Of a DNA stretch of 64,000 nt, positions 57,695 to 64,000 are shown piece after piece. The DNA lies in contig NZ_JAILYH010000005.1 in assembly GCF_019793435.1 (NCBI RefSeq), forward strand, positions 124,001-188,000, given 5' to 3'. The notes below the pieces were generated by a model. The model made no database searches. It saw nothing but the letters and a program-made list of their open reading frames with translations, and was not told the DNA's origin. Numbering within the stretch: position 1 is the first letter of the stretch; the number at the start of each line of letters is the position of its first letter. The stretch is from Rhizobium redzepovicii. GTDB lineage: Bacteria; Pseudomonadota; Alphaproteobacteria; Rhizobiales; Rhizobiaceae. Both the position numbers and the translations under genes were made by a program.

Positions 57695-58552
57695 GTGAAA
57701 AACTCCGTCAGCCTGGGCATCCTGCTCACGAGCCTCGCCTATATGGCGTTCACATTCCATGATGCGATTATCAAGATCCTGACCTCAAGCATTCCGGTCT
57801 GGCAGATCCTGTTTTTCCGCAGTCTCACCATCCTTACCTTTGGCCGCGGCAAGCTCGTCCGCCAGACGATGCGATCGCCGATCATCAAGCCGATGATCGC
57901 CCGCAGCATCCTTCTTCTCTGTGCCTGGCTTTCCTATTATTCCGCGGCAAGCCGCCTGCAGCTGGCCGAAGTGACGACGCTCTATTACGCAGCACCCATC
58001 GTCGGCACCGTGCTTGCATGGCTCATCTTGAAAGAAGAGGTCACGCCTGCGCGCTGGCTTGCCGTCGGCGTCGGTTTCGTCGGCGTGCTAATTGCCTGCA
58101 ACCCCATCGGTCTCACCATTTCCTGGCCGGTTTACCTGGCACTGCAGGCAGCCGTTCTCTGGGCCTCGGCCATGGTGCTGCTGCGCAAGACTTCGCTGCA
58201 CGAGAAAACCATCGTCCAGCTTACCGTTTCCAACGTCTTTTTCCTTGTGATGACCGGTGTTGCCGTTCTCTGCACATGGAAGACCCCCGACATGGCACAG
58301 CTGCCGCTTCTCATTGCCACCGGCGTCGTCGCCGGATCCGCGCAGTTCGCTCTCTTCGAGGGCATGCGGCAGGCGCCGGTCTCCGTGCTCGCGCCGTTCG
58401 AATATACTTCCCTCGTCTGGGCCTTTCTCTTGGGTCATCTGATATGGGCCGATATCCCCACGCCCAATGTCGTATTCGGCGCGGCCATGATCCTCGCCGC
58501 CGGACTGATTATCATCGTCAGCGAAAAGCTGCGCCGCCGCATCGCGGCGTGA
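57695..58552 (+). CDS. DMT-family transporter (EamA domains)
   Basis: 285 residues with about 10 hydrophobic segments in two EamA repeats (AEVTTLYYAAPIVGTVLAWLILKEE and FEYTSLVWAFLLGHLIWAD). Drug/metabolite exporters of this family move amino acids or other small metabolites. The frame opens with GTG at 57695 without a clear ribosome site; a later start is possible. Confidence 0.88.
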   Translation: MKNSVSLGILLTSLAYMAFTFHDAIIKILTSSIPVWQILFFRSLTILTFGRGKLVRQTMRSPIIKPMIARSILLLCAWLSYYSAASRLQLAEVTTLYYAAPIVGTVLAWLILKEEVTPARWLAVGVGFVGVLIACNPIGLTISWPVYLALQAAVLWASAMVLLRKTSLHEKTIVQLTVSNVFFLVMTGVAVLCTWKTPDMAQLPLLIATGVVAGSAQFALFEGMRQAPVSVLAPFEYTSLVWAFLLGHLIWADIPTPNVVFGAAMILAAGLIIIVSEKLRRRIAA

Positions 58553-58705
58553 TGCCCGTTTCTGCAGGATTCACAGCTCAGACGGCCGCTTGAGAAAAAT
58601 ATTTGCAGTTGCTGCTTTTATTCGCAGTTTTTTACGCTTCCGGCGCCCTAAATTTCTGCGAACTATCCCTCATCCGATGACAACCTCCCAAGGATGGATA
58701 AAACA

Positions 58706-59479
58706 ATGAACTGGTTGAAAACCGTCGCCGTAGCCGCCCTCATTCAGGCCGCCGCCCTCCTGCCCGCCCATGCCGGCGAAAACCTCGCCGCCATCAAATC
58801 GGCCGGCGTCTTCAAGATCGGTACCGAGGGCACCTATGCGCCCTTCACCTATCATGACGAAAGCGGCAAGCTCGTCGGCTTCGACGTCGAGATCGGCGAA
58901 GCGATCGCTGCCAAGCTCGGCGTCAAGGCCGAGTTCGTCGAAGGCAAGTGGGATGGCCTGATCGCCGGCCTCGATGCCAAGCGCTACGACACCGTCATCA
59001 ACCAGGTCGGCATCACCGAAGCCCGCAAGCAGAAATATGATTTCTCCGAGCCCTATATCGCCTCCAAGGCCGTGCTGATCGTCCGCGACGGCGACGACAG
59101 CATCAAGACCTTCGCAGACCTGAAGGGCAAGAAATCCGCCCAGTCGCTGACCAGCAACTTCGGCAAGATCGCAACCGAAGCCGGCGCCGAACTCGTCGGC
59201 ACCGATGGTTTCGACCAGTCGATCCAGCTCGTGCTGACCAAGCGCGCCGACGCGACGATCAACGACAGCCTCTCCTTCCTCGATTTCAAGAAGCACAAGC
59301 CGGACGCGCCGGTGAAGATCGCCGCCGAACAGGAAAATGCCGATTATTCCGGCGTCATCATCCGCAAGAATGAGCCGGAGCTTCTGGCCGAAATCAACAA
59401 GGCGCTCGCCGACATCAAGGCCGACGGCACTTATAAGAAGATCGCCGACAAGTATTTCGGCCAGGACGTTTCGAAGTAA
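58706..59479 (+). CDS. Polar amino-acid ABC transporter substrate-binding protein
   Basis: About 257 residues, family 3 solute-binding protein. Signal peptide ends at PAHAGENL. Family motifs include KIGTEGTYAPFTYHDESGKLVGFDVEIGEAIA and DGLIAGLDAKRYDTVINQVGIT. The sequence is closest in feel to cystine-type FliY/TcyA binders. AAGGA lies about 11 bases before ATG 58706; ATG 58694 overlaps that site. A large C/G-rich inverted repeat separates it from the permease. Confidence 0.92.
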   Translation: MNWLKTVAVAALIQAAALLPAHAGENLAAIKSAGVFKIGTEGTYAPFTYHDESGKLVGFDVEIGEAIAAKLGVKAEFVEGKWDGLIAGLDAKRYDTVINQVGITEARKQKYDFSEPYIASKAVLIVRDGDDSIKTFADLKGKKSAQSLTSNFGKIATEAGAELVGTDGFDQSIQLVLTKRADATINDSLSFLDFKKHKPDAPVKIAAEQENADYSGVIIRKNEPELLAEINKALADIKADGTYKKIADKYFGQDVSK

Positions 59480-59495
59480 GTCCATTCAAGAAAGT

Positions 59496-59646
59496 CCCCT
59501 CCCCAACCCCTCCCCACAAGGGAGGGATTTCGAAGGCGGACCGCCTCATCTCAAAATAACCGTTTCGGCCCGCAGTTCGGCTGCTATTTCGCGCGGCGAG
59601 AGACTGGGCAAGTCCCTCCCCCTTGTGGGGAGGGGTTGGGGAGGGG
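59496..59646 (+). repeat. C/G-rich long inverted repeat inside the ABC operon
   Basis: The left arm (59496-59527) begins CCCCTCCCCAACCCCTCCCC and the right arm (59613-59646) is its complement apart from a two-base gap. About 85 bp lie between. The transcript could fold into a very stable stem of about 32 bp. It resembles repeats that recur in Rhizobiales intergenic DNA. Confidence 0.8.
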
Positions 59647-59686
59647 TACAGCTCGAACGCACCAATCCACGAGAGGGAGCACCCCT

Positions 59687-60367
59687 TTGCCCCACTGGCT
59701 TCAACTGATGGCGGAATCGCTCCCCTCGCTCCTCTGGGCGGGATTGATCTTTACCATTCCCCTCACGCTGCTGTCCTTCGTCTTCGGCCTGATCCTCGGC
59801 CTGATCACCGCGATTGCCCGGCTTTTCGGCCCGGGACCTGTCGCGGCCATCGCCCGTTTTTATGTCTGGGTCATCCGCGGCACGCCGCTGCTCGTGCAGC
59901 TCTTCGTGATTTTCTACGGCCTGCCGAGCATCGGCATTCTGCTCGATGCCTTTCCCGCCGCCCTGATCGGCTTTACCCTGAATATCGGCGCCTACAGCTC
60001 CGAGATCATTCGCGCCGTCATCTCCTCGGTGCCCAAGGGCCAGTGGGAGGCCGCCTATTCGATCGGCATGAGCTGGCGGCAGGCAATGAGCCGCACCATC
60101 CTGCCGCAGGCCGCCCGCGTCGCCGTGCCGCCGCTGTCGAACACCTTCATCTCGCTGGTCAAGGATACTTCGCTGGCCGCCGCCATCACCGTGCCGGAGC
60201 TTTTCCAGGCGGCGCAGCGCATCGTTGCCACCACTTATGAGCCGCTGATCCTCTATATCGAGGCGGCGCTGCTCTATCTCGTGCTGAGCTCCGTCCTTTC
60301 GCAGCTGCAGGTACGGCTGGAACGCCGCTTCGCACGGTATGGCGGCATGCTGGAGGCCAATGCATGA
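59687..60367 (+). CDS. Polar amino-acid ABC transporter permease
   Basis: 226 residues, HisM/GlnP type, with five or so membrane helices. The EAA loop is visible as SSVPKGQWEAAYSIGMSWRQAMSRTILPQA. TTG at 59687 is chosen because GGGAG lies 7 bases upstream; the first ATG (59708) is too far from it. The stop overlaps the ATPase start as ATGA. Confidence 0.9.
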   Translation: MPHWLQLMAESLPSLLWAGLIFTIPLTLLSFVFGLILGLITAIARLFGPGPVAAIARFYVWVIRGTPLLVQLFVIFYGLPSIGILLDAFPAALIGFTLNIGAYSSEIIRAVISSVPKGQWEAAYSIGMSWRQAMSRTILPQAARVAVPPLSNTFISLVKDTSLAAAITVPELFQAAQRIVATTYEPLILYIEAALLYLVLSSVLSQLQVRLERRFARYGGMLEANA

Positions 60368-61128
60368 TCGAGCTTTCCAACATCGAAAAGCGCTTCGGCG
60401 ACGCCGTCATCCTCAAGGATATCACCATCCGTATTCCCGAAGGCAGCGTCACCGCGCTGGTCGGCCCCTCAGGCGGCGGCAAAAGCACGCTGCTGCGCTG
60501 CATCAACCTGCTCGAAATCCCGACATCAGGCGCGATCCGACTCGGCGTAGAAACGCTGTCCTTTGCCCCGGGCAAACGAACGAGCTGGCAGGCGATCCAG
60601 AAGATCCGCCGCCAGACCGGCATGGTCTTCCAGAATTTTCAGCTTTTCCCGCATCAGACCGCGATCGAGAATGTCATGGAGGGCTTGGTGACAGTGCTGA
60701 AATGGCCGCGGGAAAAGGCGCGTGAACGCGCTATGGAGCTGTTGACCAAGGTCGGCATGACCCACAAGGCCGACGCCTGGCCGTCGACGCTCTCAGGCGG
60801 TCAGCAGCAGCGTGTGGCGATCGCACGCGCCTTGGCGCCGTCGCCGCGCGTACTTCTCTGCGACGAGCCGACCTCGGCGCTCGATCCGGAACTCTCGGCC
60901 GAAGTGGTCGACGTACTGGGTCAGCTTGCCCGCGAGGGCACGACGATGGTGATGGCGACCCACGATCTCCGGCTCGCCTCGAAGATCGCCAATGACGTCG
61001 TCTTCTTGGAAGCGGGCAGCGTCGTCGAGACGGGCAGCGCCAGGGCGATCTTTACTGCGCCGGAACGCGAACGCACCAAGCGCTTCATCTCGACGATCAA
61101 CGCCGCCGCCCATACCTACGATATCTGA
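60364..61128 (+). CDS. Polar amino-acid ABC transporter ATP-binding protein
   Basis: 254 residues with all ABC motifs: Walker A GPSGGGKSTLL, Q-loop FQNFQLFPHQT, signature LSGGQQQRVAIARAL, Walker B LLCDEPTSALD, H-loop ATHDL. It powers the upstream permease and binding protein. Translationally coupled to the permease by ATGA. Confidence 0.94.
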   Translation: MIELSNIEKRFGDAVILKDITIRIPEGSVTALVGPSGGGKSTLLRCINLLEIPTSGAIRLGVETLSFAPGKRTSWQAIQKIRRQTGMVFQNFQLFPHQTAIENVMEGLVTVLKWPREKARERAMELLTKVGMTHKADAWPSTLSGGQQQRVAIARALAPSPRVLLCDEPTSALDPELSAEVVDVLGQLAREGTTMVMATHDLRLASKIANDVVFLEAGSVVETGSARAIFTAPERERTKRFISTINAAAHTYDI

Positions 61129-61162
61129 GGCAATGCCGGGATGCTGCCATCCCGGCATTGCC
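61129..61162. terminator. Perfect 15-bp hairpin between convergent genes
   Basis: GGCAATGCCGGGATG / CATCCCGGCATTGCC with a 4-base loop, immediately after the ATPase stop. It lacks a T tract, but its position between convergent genes suits a shared terminator or mRNA 3' end protector. Confidence 0.7.
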
Positions 61163-61172
61163 GGAATACCGG

Positions 61173-61745
61173 TCAGGAGGCCGTGACGACGGCGCGCGCG
61201 GCCTTCAGCGCATTGCCCCACCAGGTGATCTGGTCAAGCAGGTTCTTGGCGGCTTCGTTGAGATGCGGGTAGTCGCCAAGGCCCTTGCCCTCCTTGAGAA
61301 CGGCAAGGTATTCGCTGAATGCGATGTGGACCCCGGTCTTGACGGAAGCAGCGCTCATTTCCACGAAGATCAGCCGCAGCTGCTCGACCGCCCGTGCGCC
61401 ACCGACGCCGCCGTAACCAACGAAACCGACCGGCTTCTGGATGAATTCGCCGAGATCGATCGCGTTTTTCAGAACCGCCGTCGGAGCATGGTTGTACTCG
61501 GCGACGGTGAAGATGAAGCCGTCGAATTCGCGCAGCTTCTTTTTCCAGCGCTCGGCGGATTCGCTTTCCGCCGTGGTGGCGCGCTCTTCGCCGAAGAAAT
61601 GCATCGGATAGTCGAAAAGATCAAGAACCTCGACGTCCAGATCGGAACGCTGGCCGGTGAGGTCAGCGATCCACTTGGCCGGGTGCTGGGCGAAACGGCC
61701 GATACGCGTGCTGCCGACAATGACGGCAATCTTCAGCTTGCTCAT
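61173..61745 (-). CDS. NAD(P)H-dependent FMN reductase-family protein
   Basis: 190 residues, flavodoxin-like fold. The FMN phosphate loop is IVGSTRIGRFAQHPAKW and the flavin-ring contact is TVAEYNHAPTAVLKNAIDL. Such proteins act as quinone or flavin reductases in oxidative stress. AGGAAA upstream supports ATG 61745. Single gene. Confidence 0.9.
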   Translation of the reverse strand: MSKLKIAVIVGSTRIGRFAQHPAKWIADLTGQRSDLDVEVLDLFDYPMHFFGEERATTAESESAERWKKKLREFDGFIFTVAEYNHAPTAVLKNAIDLGEFIQKPVGFVGYGGVGGARAVEQLRLIFVEMSAASVKTGVHIAFSEYLAVLKEGKGLGDYPHLNEAAKNLLDQITWWGNALKAARAVVTAS

Positions 61746-62014
61746 GGGGATCTTTCCTGTTGAATGACGGGTTTGCTGGAACGTTACGGCCGATAGGACG
61801 CGCTACGAACGCTCCTCGCTTTCAATGGCGTATAATCCTTTAGGGTTATGCGCCCGCCATTTCTAGGAAATAAGCCCCATGCCCGGCAAGCCGGGGGCTG
61901 CAGGAAACGGTCAAAAGTTCCGCATTCCCGTCGGCCGAACGCACACAATCGGGTGATTGATCACGAATGATGCGCTGCCGGAGCGACGTCGAGCGCTCCG
62001 GCAGGCCGAATTGC
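61746..62014. other. Intergenic region between pyc and FMN reductase gene
   Basis: 269 bp without a convincing gene. A short imperfect palindrome around ATAATCC-TTTAG-GGTTAT lies near 61831-61848, in the FMN reductase promoter region. The pyc 3' hairpin is listed separately. Confidence 0.5.
61975..62004 (-). terminator. Hairpin after pyc
   Basis: CTGCCGGAGCG / CGCTCCGGCAG, 11-bp perfect stem with an 8-base loop, starting 10 bp after the pyc stop. No T tract follows, so it may be a rho-linked 3' end. Confidence 0.6.
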
Positions 62015-64000
62015 TTAGCCGCCGTAGACGACGAGCAGGTCCTTGGCGTCGATCTGATCGCCCGCCTTGACCAGCACCTCGGCGATCGTGCCGTCCTTCT
62101 CGGCATGCAGCGCCGTTTCCATCTTCATCGCCTCGATCGAGACGAGCACGTCACCGGCGCTGACGGCCTGGCCTGAGGAGACGAAGACGCGCGAGATGAC
62201 GCCCGGCATCGGCGCACCGACATGGACGGCATTGCCGGGTTCGGCCTTGCGGCGGACCGCTGCTCCCGTCGCCCCATGGGCGCGGTCCGGCACCTTGATG
62301 CGGCGCGGCTGGCCGTTGAGCTCGAAGAAGATGGTGACCATGCCCTGGCTGTCGGTGGCGCTCATCGCCTGGTTGACGATGACAAGAGTTTTGCCGCGTT
62401 CGATATCGGCAAACAGCTCCTCGCCATCACCGAGGCCGTAGAAGTAGGCAGGCGTCGGCAGCACCGAGACCGGGCCGTAGGTATCGGAAGCGAGCGCGAA
62501 ATCGGTGAAGACCTTCGGATACATCAGATAGGAAGCGAATTCGAAGTCGCTGACCTCCCGCTCCAGCTTCGTCTCGATGACCTTACGCTCGGCATCGAGA
62601 TCGGCCTCCTTCAGCAACGAGCCGGGACGCACTGTATAGGGTTTGTCGCCCTTCAGCGCCTTCTTCTGCAGCGCCTCCGGCCATCCCGACGGCGGCTGGC
62701 CGAGATCGCCTTTCAGCATCGAGACGACCGATTCCGGGAAGGAGACCTCGCGTTCGGGGCTGACGACGTCGGCAACCGTCAGGTCCTGGGACACCATCAT
62801 CAGCGCCATGTCGCCGACCACCTTGGAAGACGGCGTCACCTTGACGATATCGCCGAACATCTGGTTGGCGTCGGCATAGGCCTGCGCCACCCGGTGCCAG
62901 CGGGTCTCCAGACCGAGCGAGCGGGCCTGCTCCTTGAGGTTGGTGAACTGGCCGCCCGGCATTTCATGCAGATAGACTTCCGAGGCCGGCCCCTTCAGAT
63001 CGCTTTCGAAGGCGGCATACTGGTTGCGAACGGCCTCCCAATAGAAGGAGATGCGGCGGATCCATTCCGGATCGAGGCCCGGATCGCGCTCCGACCCGCG
63101 CAGCGCCTCGACGATCGAACCGAGACAGGGCTGCGAGGTATTGCCGGAGAGCGCATCCATCGCCGCATCGACGGCATCGACGCCGGCTTCGACCGCGGCA
63201 AGCACGGTTGCCGCCGCAATCCCCGACGTATCATGCGTATGGAAATGGATCGGCAAGCCGGTCGCCTCGCGCAGCGCCTTGAACAGCACCTTCGCCGCCG
63301 CGGGCTTGAGCAGGCCGGCCATGTCCTTGAGCGCGATGATATGGGCGCCGGCCTTTTCCAGCTCGACGGCAAGGTCGGTATAATATTTCAGATCGTATTT
63401 CGGGCGCGCGGAATTGAGAATATCGCCGGTATAGCAGATCGCCGCCTCGCAGAGCTTGTTCTCCTCGGCGATGGCATCCATCGACACCCGCATGTTCTCG
63501 ACCCAGTTCAGGCAGTCGAAGACGCGGAAGAGATCGATGCCGCCGCGGGCCGCCTGGCGGACGAAGTATTTGACGACATTGTCGGGGTAATTGGTGTAGC
63601 CGACGCCGTTGGCGCCGCGCAGCAGCATCTGCAAGAGCAGGTTCGGCGCGCCCTCGCGGATCAGCGCCAGCCGTTCCCACGGATCTTCGGTCAGGAAGCG
63701 CATCGAGACGTCGAAGGTGGCGCCGCCCCAGCATTCAAGCGAGAGCAGGTTCGGCAGCGCATGCGCATAGGTGCCGGCGATGCGGGCGATGTCATAGGTG
63801 CGCATGCGGGTGGCGAGCAGCGATTGGTGGCCGTCGCGCATCGTCGTGTCGGTCAGGAGCACGCGCTTCTCATTGCGCATCCATTCGCCGAACTTCTTCG
63901 GGCCGAGCGTGTCGAGCAGCTGCTTGGTGCCGTCCTTGACGCCATTGCCGTTGGCATAGGGAACGACCGGCTGGGCAGCATTTTCCAGCGGCCGCGGTCG
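62015..64000 (-). CDS. pyc: Pyruvate carboxylase, C-terminal part (cut by window edge)
   Basis: The frame stays open to 64000 (codons upstream of ATG 63880 read KKFGEW), so about 661 C-terminal residues are present and the biotin carboxylase domain lies outside. The carboxyltransferase barrel starts LLTDTTMRDGHQSLLATRMR with the metal site later in FHTHDTSGIAAA. The biotinyl domain ends the protein, with the biotin Lys in SIEAMKMETAL. Pyruvate carboxylase makes oxaloacetate to refill the TCA cycle. The internal Met at 63880 is not the start. Confidence 0.96.
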   Translation of the reverse strand, partial: RPRPLENAAQPVVPYANGNGVKDGTKQLLDTLGPKKFGEWMRNEKRVLLTDTTMRDGHQSLLATRMRTYDIARIAGTYAHALPNLLSLECWGGATFDVSMRFLTEDPWERLALIREGAPNLLLQMLLRGANGVGYTNYPDNVVKYFVRQAARGGIDLFRVFDCLNWVENMRVSMDAIAEENKLCEAAICYTGDILNSARPKYDLKYYTDLAVELEKAGAHIIALKDMAGLLKPAAAKVLFKALREATGLPIHFHTHDTSGIAAATVLAAVEAGVDAVDAAMDALSGNTSQPCLGSIVEALRGSERDPGLDPEWIRRISFYWEAVRNQYAAFESDLKGPASEVYLHEMPGGQFTNLKEQARSLGLETRWHRVAQAYADANQMFGDIVKVTPSSKVVGDMALMMVSQDLTVADVVSPEREVSFPESVVSMLKGDLGQPPSGWPEALQKKALKGDKPYTVRPGSLLKEADLDAERKVIETKLEREVSDFEFASYLMYPKVFTDFALASDTYGPVSVLPTPAYFYGLGDGEELFADIERGKTLVIVNQAMSATDSQGMVTIFFELNGQPRRIKVPDRAHGATGAAVRRKAEPGNAVHVGAPMPGVISRVFVSSGQAVSAGDVLVSIEAMKMETALHAEKDGTIAEVLVKAGDQIDAKDLLVVYGG

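Overview
The window looks like a stretch of chromosome from a Rhizobium of the R. etli / R. leguminosarum group. The evidence is alphaproteobacterial housekeeping genes in high-GC codon use, a SAM-II riboswitch in front of metA, PHB granule genes with phaR, an RpoH2-like sigma factor, a CarD regulator, a Suv3-like helicase, dispersed two-palindrome repeats of the RIME type, and a small DUF3309-type protein. No tRNA, rRNA, CRISPR array, transposase or prophage gene was seen.

Layout. 1-1.4 kb: iron-binding periplasmic protein with a RirA-like operator, then a RIME-like repeat. 1.4-7.1 kb: lysine/pipecolate catabolism (amaB, amaA, hglS) with a divergent LysR regulator and a stand-alone RAM-domain protein. 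7.3-19.1 kb: accessory surface-glycan block, containing two GT4 glycosyltransferases, an unusual flippase fused to two alpha/beta-hydrolase domains, a GH2-like protein, and a tightly coupled carrier protein / acyl-CoA dehydrogenase / amino acid:carrier-protein ligase / DUF1839-like set. 19.3-22.2 kb: EF-P and its beta-lysylation enzymes EpmA and EpmB. 22.3-27.2 kb: amino-sugar operon (GntR, NagB-II-like SIS, NagA, second SIS protein) and galM. 27.3-28.4 kb: metA under a SAM-II riboswitch; its Glu111 suggests acetyl-CoA use. 28.5-33.7 kb: an SbmA/BacA-type ABC protein with a ruined ATPase domain, a secreted DUF5666-like protein, uup and thiN. 33.8-38 kb: MarR/MFS efflux pair and an M48 lipoprotein protease. 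38-44.4 kb: rpoH, carD, seven-iron ferredoxin, S4 protein and the helicase. 44.5-45.2 kb: a gene-free stretch with fifteen GANTC (CcrM) sites. 45.2-49.6 kb: small envelope proteins, phaB, phaA, phaR and rpmF. 49.7-55.4 kb: GST, a 2H phosphoesterase-like protein, mtgA, ispA, hisC and ispG. 55.4-61.7 kb: MFS/DeoR, a DMT exporter, a polar amino-acid ABC transporter with a long C/G-rich inverted repeat inside the operon, and an FMN reductase. 62-64 kb: pyruvate carboxylase, cut by the window edge.

The best candidates for undescribed biology are the 7.3-19.1 kb glycan / aminoacyl-carrier-protein block, with its flippase-hydrolase fusion whose catalytic residues are altered, the degenerate ABC protein at 28.5 kb, and the GANTC-dense intergenic region at 44.5-45.0 kb. 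Functional assignments rest on recognising motifs by eye; no database search was run.
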